Assembly (NCBI GenBank): GCA_003513495.1
Contig: DOPM01000025.1
Coordinates: 4,115-68,114, forward strand
Length of the DNA stretch: 64,000 nt
Source of the DNA: Desulfosporosinus sp.
Lineage (GTDB): Bacteria; Bacillota; Desulfitobacteriia; Desulfitobacteriales; Desulfitobacteriaceae
Direction: 5' to 3'
Shown: one piece after another, positions 39,908-48,328 of the stretch
How positions within the stretch are numbered: position 1 is the first letter of the stretch
Layout: each line of letters opens with the position of its first letter
Made by a program: the position numbers and the translations under genes
Notes under the pieces: generated by a model
Seen by the model: the letters and a program-made list of their open reading frames with translations, nothing else
Database searches by the model: none
Told to the model about the DNA's origin: nothing

Positions 39908-42212
39908 AACCTTCGGAACCACAAAAACAGATTTGTCCTTCCTCAGCTAAGTCATCTGTAATTTTCCCTTCATTGATCACTGCATGACTAAAATCCGGTG
40001 TTCCGTTGGCAAAAATCGTTTCTAAGGCAGCCTTATTGTTGAGCAATATATTAGTAATGGCCGCAACGACTTCGGAAACTAAGTTTAGTTTTTGTATCCA
40101 CTGGAAGCAATAAAAATGAGTCATTGGATGACGGGAGCCATCCTTTGGAGGGGTAGCGTACCATACAGTATAACTGTACCCTTCATAAGATTCATCCTTA
40201 CAACGATTAAACGTTGCTGTGTCAGGTATTGAAATCTTATTCCGACCCAAGATCGTTATCGGTGCTGTTTGATCTTTCTGGGCTTGAACATTCTTTTTCA
40301 GGAAATTAACGACGGCTGCATCTGCTAATGTACTAGTATCTCCCATTGCCCGACCCTCGGCAATATCCTTGAGGAGACGTCTCATTATCTTTCCACTTCG
40401 AGTCTTAGGCAGTTCATCCGTTAAGAAAATGTCATCAGGTCGTGCGAGGGAACCGATTTTAAGAGCAACATGCGCCTTCAGATCAGCAATAAGCTCGTCG
40501 TGAATGGCTACTCCTTCTTTTAAGCTGACAAATGCAAAGACTGCCTGGCCTTTTACTTCGTGTACTCTGCCTACACAGGCTGCTTCTGCAACTGCCGGAT
40601 GATCTACCAAAGCACCTTCTACTTCCGCCGTCCCAATCCGATGCCCTGAGACATTAATGACATCATCCACTCGTCCAATTACCCAGAAATAACCATCATC
40701 ATCCCATTTTGCTTCATCCCCTGTAAAATACACACCCGGGAATTGACCCCAATATGTATCTTCATAGCGCTTGTTATCCCCATAGACCGTTTTAAGCATG
40801 GCAGGCCAAGGCTCACGAACGATTAAATAGCCACCCTCTCCTTTCGGAACGGGTTCACCCTTATGATCCACAATTTCTAGATAAACTCCGGGAAAGGGAG
40901 TCGTGCAGGATCCAGGTTTCAGAGGAGTAATCCCTGGTACGGGCGTCATCATAATCATACCTGTCTCAGTTTGCCACCAGGTATCAACAATGGGACAGCG
41001 CTCTCCCCCAATATGTTTATAGTACCACATCCAGGCTTCCGGGTTAATCGGTTCACCAACTGAACCTAAAAGCCTCAGACTGGAAAGATCCCTGCCTAAA
41101 GGATAGCTTTCCCCCCATTTCATAAACGTACGTATCGCTGTTGGAGCAGTATATAAAATACTTACCCCATATTTCTCAATAATCTCCCAATAACGATCCT
41201 TTTCTGGAAAATCCGGTGCTCCCTCGTACATTAAAACCGTTGCACCATTTGATAGTGGCCCATACACCAAATAGCTATGTCCTGTAATCCAGCCGATATC
41301 CGCAGTACACCAATAAACATCTTCTTCTTTAAGGTCAAATACCCACTCATGAGTTGTTGACACCCCAACCATATAACCACCGACTGTATGGACAATGCCC
41401 TTGGGTTTTCCAGTTGTACCGCTTGTGTAAAGTATGAAAAGCATATCATCCGCATCCATAGGTTCAGCCGGGCAGACCATTGAGACATTTTTAATTACCT
41501 CGTGATACCAAATATCCCTACCGACCTGCATTTCTACAGGTTGACCTGTACGTTGAACAACAATCACCTTTTCAACGCAAGTAACAGTACCCAATGCTTG
41601 ATCCACGTTTTCTTTTAAAGGAATAATATTTCCGCGACGATAACTCCCATCTGAGGTAACGATAACCTTTGCCTGAGAATCAAGAACTCTATCCCTTAGA
41701 GCTTCATAACTGAATCCGCCAAATACAACATTGTGGGGAGCGCCAATTCTAGCACAAGCCAGCATCGCGATGACAGCCTCTGGAATCATAGGCATGTAAA
41801 TTGTCACGCGGTCCCCCTTTTCAACACCATAAGACTTGAGGACATTCGCAAACTGAGCTACCTCGCGGTACAGATCCTGATAGGTTAATACTCTTCGCTC
41901 TCCTAACTCTCCTTCAAAGATTAGCGCCGCTTTATTCCTGCGCGCTCCCTTCAAATGCCGGTCTAAGCAATTATAAGCTGCATTTAATGTCCCGCCAGAG
42001 TACCAATTGGCAAAGGGAGGTTTCCACTCCAGAACTGTATCCCATGGTTTAAACCAGTCTAACCGTTTTCCCTGTTCGCCCCAAAACTTTGTCCGGTCCT
42101 GCCCTAGTTCGTGGATTTGCGGGTTTTGAATAATAGCCTTTTTATAAAACCCTGCAGGAGGGAAAAACAACCTATTTTCCTCCATTAATCCCTCTCGTTG
42201 TTTTTCTCTCAT
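39906..42212 (-). CDS. acsA: Acetyl-CoA synthetase-type AMP-forming ligase with C-terminal extension
   Basis: 768 aa (Acs is usually about 650). Acetate + ATP + CoA to acetyl-CoA. Motifs: LFILYTSGTTGKPKGIVHTVGG (P-loop), DTWWQTETGM, YFTGDEAKWDDDGYFWVIGRVDDVINVSGHRIGT, and TRSGKIMRRLLK (acetylatable Lys). After about residue 655 comes a ~110-residue extension of unknown type (YSYTVWYATPPKDGSRHP, FYCFQWIQKLNLVSEVV) ending QICFCGSEG. GGGAGG precedes the ATG at 42212; Met-10 is an alternative start. A 59-aa gene lies upstream in the same operon. Confidence 0.9.
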   Translation of the reverse strand: MREKQREGLMEENRLFFPPAGFYKKAIIQNPQIHELGQDRTKFWGEQGKRLDWFKPWDTVLEWKPPFANWYSGGTLNAAYNCLDRHLKGARRNKAALIFEGELGERRVLTYQDLYREVAQFANVLKSYGVEKGDRVTIYMPMIPEAVIAMLACARIGAPHNVVFGGFSYEALRDRVLDSQAKVIVTSDGSYRRGNIIPLKENVDQALGTVTCVEKVIVVQRTGQPVEMQVGRDIWYHEVIKNVSMVCPAEPMDADDMLFILYTSGTTGKPKGIVHTVGGYMVGVSTTHEWVFDLKEEDVYWCTADIGWITGHSYLVYGPLSNGATVLMYEGAPDFPEKDRYWEIIEKYGVSILYTAPTAIRTFMKWGESYPLGRDLSSLRLLGSVGEPINPEAWMWYYKHIGGERCPIVDTWWQTETGMIMMTPVPGITPLKPGSCTTPFPGVYLEIVDHKGEPVPKGEGGYLIVREPWPAMLKTVYGDNKRYEDTYWGQFPGVYFTGDEAKWDDDGYFWVIGRVDDVINVSGHRIGTAEVEGALVDHPAVAEAACVGRVHEVKGQAVFAFVSLKEGVAIHDELIADLKAHVALKIGSLARPDDIFLTDELPKTRSGKIMRRLLKDIAEGRAMGDTSTLADAAVVNFLKKNVQAQKDQTAPITILGRNKISIPDTATFNRCKDESYEGYSYTVWYATPPKDGSRHPMTHFYCFQWIQKLNLVSEVVAAITNILLNNKAALETIFANGTPDFSHAVINEGKITDDLAEEGQICFCGSEG

Positions 42213-42273
42213 AATAACAAGCCTCCCTGCTAAATACTTGTTGTTTTCCGAGTGGCTGGATGGATGTAACTTG

Positions 42274-42453
42274 TTACCGTCTCATATAATGAAACCCTGT
42301 TTCATAGTTATAGCATAAATCATCAGCTTCGAGTGCTTGTTTAACTTTAATCTTATCGACAGAGTTATTTTGTTGACGACATTGCTTAATATTTTCCTTA
42401 TCCTTAGAGTTATTTGTTTGTTCATTTTTCTTTTCTACGCTACAAATTGTCAT
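42274..42453 (-). CDS. 59-aa small polar protein with three Cys
   Basis: ATG 42453 with AAAGGAGAG eight bases upstream, 59 codons. Starts MTICSVEKKNEQTNNSKDKE, has NIKQCRQQNN, then DDLCYNYETGFHYMRR. Probably soluble; the three cysteines suggest metal or redox binding, but no family is recognised. It is 61 nt upstream of acsA, likely the same transcript. Confidence 0.6.
   Translation of the reverse strand: MTICSVEKKNEQTNNSKDKENIKQCRQQNNSVDKIKVKQALEADDLCYNYETGFHYMRR
42289..42305. promoter_or_regulatory. Palindrome ATGAAAC-N3-GTTTCAT within the 59-aa gene
   Basis: Perfect 7-bp arms (ATGAAACCCTGTTTCAT). Identical arms occur upstream at 42523-42539, so this may be a second binding site of the same regulator; it also lies in coding sequence and could be chance. 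Confidence 0.45.
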
Positions 42454-42521
42454 TAAAATCTCTCCTTTACAAAATATTAATTGCCTAATAAAGAGCCCCT
42501 AAAGGGAATACTGTTTTAATA

Positions 42522-42540
42522 TATGAAACCACGTTTCATA
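42522..42540. promoter_or_regulatory. 19-bp palindrome upstream of the acs operon
   Basis: TATGAAACCACGTTTCATA, perfect 8-bp arms with a 3-bp centre, 69 bp upstream of the 59-aa ATG in the promoter region of the acs operon. TetR/GntR-like operator geometry. Confidence 0.6.
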
Positions 42541-42717
42541 GTTTTTGAATTAGTATTATAATACCATATTCCAATCAAACTATCAACAAATTTCTTATTT
42601 TCTGACAAGGGTGAAACACGGGGACAGGTTAACTGTTTTAAGATGACAACCTCAACTAATCTTGTTACAATAATATGATTCCAGCAAACAATATATTTAG
42701 ATACAGGAGTGATATCC

Positions 42718-43713
42718 TTGAAGGATCAGCTTGATTTAAGCAACTCGGAATCACTAAGCAATTCCTCGAAACGGTTCACACGGAGAAAGTTTATTAGCTT
42801 AGGCCTTTTAGGCACTCTTGGGTTGACTGGAGGGTATGTTGCTATGGATAATGTTTTCGGTAACCAAGGCACGAAAAACTCCGGACAAAAATTAGTGAGG
42901 CCTAACTTTATCCCTACTCCCAACAAATGGTCTAAGGATGATGTCACTGTCGCTTGGCTTGGTCACGCTAGTTTTCTAATTAACTTCTTTGGTACAAAGA
43001 TTCTGATTGATCCTGCCCTAGATTCACGTATTGGTATTACTCCCATAGGAAATTTAACCATAGGGCCCAGTCGTTATATAGCTTCGGCCTTAACTAGCGA
43101 CGAGGTTGGCCCTCTTGATCTATTACTGGTATCACATGCTCATACTGACCACTTCGATTATCCAACGTTGCGTAACTTACAATCACCCAATACCCATGTT
43201 GTTACCGCCAAAAATACTCTTCCCTTGTGGAATGGTATAAATTTCAAATCTGTTGAAGAGATGCACTGGCAAGATAGTAAGTCTTTATCCGGGGTTAAGG
43301 TTACAGCAATCGAAGGCAAGCACTGGGGAGCCCGAATACCCTGGAAGAAAGGTATGGAAGCTAACAGTCTCCTCTTATCTAAAAATGGTGTGAATATTTT
43401 TTTTGGTGCTGATACAGGCTACACTGAACTAATTAAGCAACAACTGAGTGGTATTCCCATTGACTTAGCCATAATGGGTATTGGCGCCTACTCTCCAAAA
43501 TCCTTTGAAGATAAACATGCTACTCCTGAACAGGCCTGGAAAATGGCTGAGGAAATGTCTGCAAAATGGGTGGTACCTATGCATTGGGGATCTTTCAACC
43601 TATCCAGAGAGCCTATGGAAGAACCCATTCTCCGTTTCCGTCAAGCAGCAGCAGGACAAATCGAAAAGGTTGTTATCCAGGAAACTGGGGGTACTTGGAT
43701 ACGACCACGATAG
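42718..43713 (+). CDS. Tat-exported metallo-beta-lactamase-fold hydrolase (UlaG/NAPE-PLD-like)
   Basis: 331 aa from TTG 42718 (AGGAG eight bases upstream; the GTG at 42709 overlaps the SD). Twin-arginine signal FTRRKFISLG plus a hydrophobic core. MBL core: VAWLGHASFLINFFGTKILIDPAL, VSHAHTDHFDYPTL (HxHxDH), GADTGY, PMHWGSF. Zinc hydrolase of unknown substrate, exported folded by Tat (tat genes at 19.8 and 62 kb). Confidence 0.88.
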   Translation: MKDQLDLSNSESLSNSSKRFTRRKFISLGLLGTLGLTGGYVAMDNVFGNQGTKNSGQKLVRPNFIPTPNKWSKDDVTVAWLGHASFLINFFGTKILIDPALDSRIGITPIGNLTIGPSRYIASALTSDEVGPLDLLLVSHAHTDHFDYPTLRNLQSPNTHVVTAKNTLPLWNGINFKSVEEMHWQDSKSLSGVKVTAIEGKHWGARIPWKKGMEANSLLLSKNGVNIFFGADTGYTELIKQQLSGIPIDLAIMGIGAYSPKSFEDKHATPEQAWKMAEEMSAKWVVPMHWGSFNLSREPMEEPILRFRQAAAGQIEKVVIQETGGTWIRPR

Positions 43714-43723
43714 TTATTCCGTC

Positions 43724-43766
43724 AAATCAAAAAGCCAACCAGTTGTGAAGGTTGGCTTTTTGATTT
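43724..43766. terminator. Bidirectional terminator between MBL gene and pepF
   Basis: Perfect 17-bp stem AAATCAAAAAGCCAACC/GGTTGGCTTTTTGATTT, 9-nt loop. Confidence 0.88.
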
Positions 43767-45459
43767 AAAGCTTACTGTCATCCACTCCGTCGAGCCAGTC
43801 TTCAATGACCTTCACCACGGAGGCAATGCACCCCTCTTTAAAGGGAGAGACCAAGTTTGCTAACTCAATTAGTTCTAAGAAGGATTGACTGCCCCCAGCC
43901 TCACAGAGCCGCAAGTAATCTGCCCAGGCAGATTCACGATTTTCACGGGACCTTATCCAGAACTGAAAAGCACAAATCTGAGCTAAAGTGTAATCGATAT
44001 AATAGAATGGATTACCAAAGATATGCCCTTGTTGATGCCAGTAACTACCTCGTTCCAAATAGTCATTATCTTCATAATTCCGATGAGGCAGGTATTTTCG
44101 TTCAATCTCTCTCCAGGCTGCTTTCCTATCCTGTGGTGAGGCCTCCGGATGAGCATAGACATAATGCTGGAATTCATCCACACTGACCCCATATGGAATA
44201 AAGAGTAGGGAATCACTCAGATGGGTGTACTTATATTTGTCTGTATCCTCTTTGAAGAAAAGGTCCATCCAAGGCCATGTGAAAAATTCCATACTCATTG
44301 AATGAATCTCACAAGCCTCATAGGTTGGCCAATGATATTCGGGGATTTGGAAGTGTTTACTCCTATAAACCTGAAAAGCATGCCCCGCCTCATGAGTTAA
44401 GACATCAATATCCCCCGAAGTCCCATTAAAATTTGAAAAGATGTAGGGAACCTGGTACTGGCTGATGTAAGCACAATAACCGCCTCCGGCTTTACCCTTT
44501 TTACTAACTAAGTCCATCAGCTCATTGTCCACCATAAACTGAAAAAACTCCCCAGTCTCAGCAGATAATTCGTTATACATCCGTCGCCCATTGTCTACTA
44601 TCCATTCAGAATCCCCATGAGGGTAGGCATTACCGGTTTGGAAATTAAACTTTTCATCGTAATAAGTTAAATCTGCCGTCCCCAGCCGTCTCCTTTGCCG
44701 TTCTCGTAGTTTGCTAGCCGCCGGGACAATCGACTCCTTGACCTGTTTACGAAAGTTTGCCACCATATCCGGCGAATAGTCCGAACGCATCATTCTGGCA
44801 TAGCCAAGCTCAATGAAATTTGGATAACCCAATTTCTGAGCTATTCGGGACCGGACTTTTACTAAGCCATCATAGATTTCATCTAATCTTCCTTCATTGG
44901 CCTTGAAGAAAGCGTATTTAGCTTCATTGGCACGTTTCCGAGTAGCTCGATCAGTTGATAATTGAAAAGGGACTAAACCAGGTAGATTTCTTTCCTCTCC
45001 TTCAAACATAATTTTAGCCGAAGCCAGGAGCTTAGTATAGTCACTTGAAAGTTTGTTTTCCAGTTGTAAGTCTTCAATGATTTCTGGGGCAAAGGTTTTA
45101 ATCGTGAGCTCAGCTTTGATAAAGAGTTGTTTTCCCCATTTTTCTTCTAAAGCCTGCCTAAATTTAGAGTTAACCAAAGACTGATAATATCGGGATATTA
45201 AGCCTTGGTAAATTGGCATTCCATCATCAAAAAAGCTCTGTTCCTCTTCATAAAAGGGGTCTGTCGTGTTGATGGTGTGGCGTATATGTACAAGCTGTTC
45301 CGACGATTCAAACTGATTTCTTAATTTATTAATGGCGATCATTGCTAAATCCTGCTGCTCAACATCTTCAGCTTGATCGAAGGTTGCTAATAGCTTAGAA
45401 AACTCAGTTTCCACCTGGGATAAATCTGGCCGCCGGTAAGTAAACTCTTTAAATTTCAT
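43765..45459 (-). CDS. pepF: M3-family oligoendopeptidase F
   Basis: 564 aa, the expected length. Zinc site DVLTHEAGHAFQVY (HExGH) with the downstream Glu in CEIHSMSMEFF; other family features are RRLGTADLTYYDEKFNF and YEDNDYLERGSYWHQQGHIFG. Cytosolic peptidase that trims oligopeptides. Own terminator shared with the convergent gene. Confidence 0.95.
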   Translation of the reverse strand: MKFKEFTYRRPDLSQVETEFSKLLATFDQAEDVEQQDLAMIAINKLRNQFESSEQLVHIRHTINTTDPFYEEEQSFFDDGMPIYQGLISRYYQSLVNSKFRQALEEKWGKQLFIKAELTIKTFAPEIIEDLQLENKLSSDYTKLLASAKIMFEGEERNLPGLVPFQLSTDRATRKRANEAKYAFFKANEGRLDEIYDGLVKVRSRIAQKLGYPNFIELGYARMMRSDYSPDMVANFRKQVKESIVPAASKLRERQRRRLGTADLTYYDEKFNFQTGNAYPHGDSEWIVDNGRRMYNELSAETGEFFQFMVDNELMDLVSKKGKAGGGYCAYISQYQVPYIFSNFNGTSGDIDVLTHEAGHAFQVYRSKHFQIPEYHWPTYEACEIHSMSMEFFTWPWMDLFFKEDTDKYKYTHLSDSLLFIPYGVSVDEFQHYVYAHPEASPQDRKAAWREIERKYLPHRNYEDNDYLERGSYWHQQGHIFGNPFYYIDYTLAQICAFQFWIRSRENRESAWADYLRLCEAGGSQSFLELIELANLVSPFKEGCIASVVKVIEDWLDGVDDSKL

Positions 45460-45536
45460 GGTATCACCTTCCTTAGGTCTAATCTTATACTGAATAGTTC
45501 ACAGATTCAAATGCGAGGGTAATCTTAACCTAAAAA

Positions 45537-45577
45537 TAGATTTAGCTGGGAATATAGTGCTTTCCCGGCTAAATCTT
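45537..45577 (-). terminator. Terminator of the ABM-domain gene
   Basis: Minus strand GATTTAGCCGGGAA/TTCCCAGCTAAATC with a 9-nt loop, followed by TATTTTTAG. Confidence 0.8.
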
Positions 45578-45601
45578 ATAGCTTCCGCTAATTAAGTATA
45601 C

Positions 45602-45889
45602 TTAAATAACCAAATTGCTTACACTAAGTTCCATTTCCTTTTCTTGAAGTTCAGCGATCTTGGGCATTGCTTCTTGGAAGTGTTTCGATTTCATATGCCG
45701 TTGCAGGGCCTCCATACTTTCCCAATCTTCAATAAACGTTAAGACCTTTTTGTTCTTAAGATCTTGAAATAATTGATAACTAAGACATCCCTCTTCTTTT
45801 CGAGTTTCCTCAACTAATCCAGGAACAAAGGTTTTGAATTCTTCGACCCTATCCTCTTTGATGGTTAGCTTAGCAATCACTTTAATCAT
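45602..45889 (-). CDS. ABM-domain monooxygenase-like protein (YgiN family)
   Basis: 95 aa from the ATG at 45889 (GGAGG eight bases upstream; the frame to 45922 lacks one). MIKVIAKLTIKEDRVEEFK, EEGCLSYQLFQDLKNKKVLTFIEDWESMEALQRHMKSKHF are hallmark antibiotic-biosynthesis-monooxygenase/YgiN sequences, a ferredoxin-like dimeric fold often acting on quinols. Role here unknown. Confidence 0.9.
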   Translation of the reverse strand: MIKVIAKLTIKEDRVEEFKTFVPGLVEETRKEEGCLSYQLFQDLKNKKVLTFIEDWESMEALQRHMKSKHFQEAMPKIAELQEKEMELSVSNLVI

Positions 45890-45989
45890 CTCTTTTACCT
45901 CCTTAATTTTAACTAGATTCATTATAATACATTATAGTATAAATATGGAAATACATTGTTCCGATATTCTAAATTAAGTTGTCTTGCGT

Positions 45990-46018
45990 AAAAATAAACC
46001 CTGAATTAAATGCAGGGC
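45990..46018 (-). terminator. Terminator of the thioesterase gene
   Basis: Minus strand CCCTG/CAGGG stem with an A/T loop, then TTTATTTTT. Confidence 0.6.
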
Positions 46019-46039
46019 TATTAGTATAGATATATGAAC

Positions 46040-46522
46040 TTATAGATCGCCTACCTTTTTTCCAAGTTGCTTATAAGCAAGATAACGTTGTCGACCTTCC
46101 TCAAATATACGACGTTCTTCTTCAGTTGTAAGCTCCAGAGGCGGAACCTGTTGGGATTTACCGCTTTCATCGAGGGAAACTAACGTAAAATAGGACGTTA
46201 AAGCTGTTTTAGCGGGTTCATTTTTCGACACATCTTCAACCGTAACAGTCACTGAGACTTCCATAGAACTTTTGCCGACGAACGTCAATTTGCCATAGCA
46301 AGTCACAACATCGCCAACATGGGTGGGAAGGTGAAATTCAAGTTTATCGACTCTCGCTGTTACAACGTTTGTACGAGCATGTCGTCGGGCTACAACCCCT
46401 GCTGCACTATCCATTAATTTCATAATCTCACCACCATGAACGTTACCAAAGGGATTGGCATGCTGTGGCAACATTACGTTTGACATAATTACCTGGGAAT
46501 GATCAACTGATTTACCCACCAT
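46040..46522 (-). CDS. Acyl-CoA thioesterase, hotdog fold (YkhA/YciA-like)
   Basis: 160 aa. MLPQHANPFGNVHGGEIMKLMDSAAGVVARRHA carries the hotdog catalytic signature (N-x-x-G-x-x-HGG-x-x-x-x-x-D); VDKLEFHLPTHVGDVVTCYGKL and MEVSVTVTVEDV follow. Hydrolyses medium or long acyl-CoA thioesters; cytosolic. Monocistronic. Confidence 0.92.
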   Translation of the reverse strand: MVGKSVDHSQVIMSNVMLPQHANPFGNVHGGEIMKLMDSAAGVVARRHARTNVVTARVDKLEFHLPTHVGDVVTCYGKLTFVGKSSMEVSVTVTVEDVSKNEPAKTALTSYFTLVSLDESGKSQQVPPLELTTEEERRIFEEGRQRYLAYKQLGKKVGDL

Positions 46523-46597
46523 TTAAGTTCCTCCAATTCAACTTCTTAAATAAGATACTATAAAGAAAAGAAAGGTATAAACCTTGTGGAAAGTCAC

Positions 46598-46634
46598 AAA
46601 AACACCGAAAAAGACTCCTCTTCTTCGGCGTTTA
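46598..46634 (-). terminator. Terminator of the diheme cytochrome gene
   Basis: Minus strand AAACGCCGAA/TTCGGTGTTT, poly-T; ends transcription leaving the heme supercluster. Confidence 0.7.
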
Positions 46635-46654
46635 TATCGAGCATCAACAACAAA

Positions 46655-46951
46655 CTATTGTGCAGGCCTTTGAGGTATTGCTGCCTTTACACCCGATTGA
46701 TCATGACAACTCTGACAATATGCCTCGCCGCCTAAACCTTTCTTTTCATGACACTCATAACACTGTTTCCACGGCTGTTGATTGTTCATCACAGCATATC
46801 CGTGTCCTTTCGGTCCATGAATCCAAATTTCTTGAGGAACCGACGCATGTGGGTTGGATGAATCGCTAGTCTGAGAACTATAGAGCACCGCTATCAAGGC
46901 AGCAAGCAAACTTAACGAAATGACGGTTCTTACGATTCGTTTAGGTTTCAA
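46655..46951 (-). CDS. Small membrane-anchored diheme cytochrome c
   Basis: 98 aa from TTG 46951 (GGGGTG nine bases upstream); GTG at 46963 is the alternative. N-terminal anchor (about 10-25) followed by two CxxCH sites, QCYECHEKKGLG and YCQSCHDQSG, and a short tail. Electron carrier exposed outside the membrane. Probably the last cistron of the heme cluster, 61 bp after hemL. Confidence 0.85.
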   Translation of the reverse strand: MKPKRIVRTVISLSLLAALIAVLYSSQTSDSSNPHASVPQEIWIHGPKGHGYAVMNNQQPWKQCYECHEKKGLGGEAYCQSCHDQSGVKAAIPQRPAQ

Positions 46952-47024
46952 TGGGAGAGACACCCCTTTTGAGGGCTATATTTGATTAATAACCCTAGTT
47001 TAACATCTACGCTCTTTCCATCTA

Positions 47025-48314
47025 TCAGAGAGTTTTTAGAACGTTACGAGCCTGCTCTAAGGTATGGTCAATGTCTGATTCTGTATGTGCTATCGATAAA
47101 AAGACGGCTTCAAATTGACTAGGTGCTAAGTAAATACCACGCTCTAACATTCCCCGGAAAAACTTTGCAAAACGCTCTACATCGGATGTGCAGGCGCTGG
47201 CATAATCCTTGACTGGAGTATTGGTGAAAAAGGCAGAAAACATAGCTCCAACAGCATTCACCCAAATGGGAAGCCCGGCTTCTTGAGCAAGTTGCTTTAA
47301 CCCTTCAGCGAGCCGTGTTGTCTTGGCTTGCAACTCTTGATAGGTTCCCGGCTGTTGTAACAATTTTAGGGTAGCCAGCCCCGCGTTCATGGCTAAGGGA
47401 TTTCCCGATAGAGTACCCGCTTGGTAAATTGGGCCGCTAGGAGATATCTGTTCCATAAATCGGCGTTTTCCGCCGTAAGCTCCTACCGGAAGTCCTCCGC
47501 CAATCACTTTACCTAAACAAGTCAAATCTGGATCAATTCCAAAATGGGCCTGTGCTCCTCCATAGCTTACTCTAAAGCCAGTCATTACTTCATCAAAAAT
47601 CAGTAATGCCCCATACTCCTCTGTTAGACGTCTTAATCCTTGTAAAAACTCATTTTCAGGTAAAACTACACCCATGTTTCCTGCTACGGGTTCTAAGATA
47701 ACACAAGCGATCTCTTCCCCTTCGCGCTTAAAGATTTCTGTCAATCCTTCTAGGTCATTAAACCGAGCAGAGATTGTCGTAGCTGCGGTTTGAGTCGGAA
47801 CCCCTGGAGAAGTTGGAACACCAAAGGTAAGCGCTCCGCTTCCGGCCTTGATCAGAAGTTGGTCAGCATGACCATGGTAACAGCCCTCAAATTTGACGAT
47901 CTTGGCCCTGCCAGTGACCCCTCTCGCTAAACGCAATGCACTCATGGTTGCTTCAGTCCCAGAATTGACCATGCGTATCATCTCCATAGAAGGATACGCC
48001 TTTAGTACTTCCTCAGCCAGTACGGTTTCTACTTCGGTAGGTGCACCGTAACTTGTTCCTAGTTCAGCCACCCGTTTGATTGCTGAAACTACCTCCGGAT
48101 GAGCATGTCCAACAATCAGAGGGCCCCAGGAACCGACGAAGTCAAGGTATTGATTGCCATCAATATCCCAAATATGAGCTCCTTGACCCCGCTCTATAAA
48201 GACCGGATCCCGTCCTACGGATTTGAAAGCCCTGACTGGGGAATTTACACCACCGGGTATAACTCTCTGTGCCCTAGCAAATGCTTGGCGGCTTTTGTCA
48301 TCTACAAAACTCAA
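47025..48314 (-). CDS. hemL: Glutamate-1-semialdehyde 2,1-aminomutase
   Basis: 429 aa. PLP enzyme; GSA to 5-aminolevulinate. Seen: GGVNSPVRAF, NSGTEATMSALRLARG, KFEGCYHGHAD, IFDEVMTGFRVSYGG, and the PLP Lys in LGKVIGGGLPVGAYGG. Third step of the C5 route with HemA of the same cluster. Confidence 0.96.
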   Translation of the reverse strand: MSFVDDKSRQAFARAQRVIPGGVNSPVRAFKSVGRDPVFIERGQGAHIWDIDGNQYLDFVGSWGPLIVGHAHPEVVSAIKRVAELGTSYGAPTEVETVLAEEVLKAYPSMEMIRMVNSGTEATMSALRLARGVTGRAKIVKFEGCYHGHADQLLIKAGSGALTFGVPTSPGVPTQTAATTISARFNDLEGLTEIFKREGEEIACVILEPVAGNMGVVLPENEFLQGLRRLTEEYGALLIFDEVMTGFRVSYGGAQAHFGIDPDLTCLGKVIGGGLPVGAYGGKRRFMEQISPSGPIYQAGTLSGNPLAMNAGLATLKLLQQPGTYQELQAKTTRLAEGLKQLAQEAGLPIWVNAVGAMFSAFFTNTPVKDYASACTSDVERFAKFFRGMLERGIYLAPSQFEAVFLSIAHTESDIDHTLEQARNVLKTL

Positions 48315-48328
48315 GTTTTTACCCCCCT

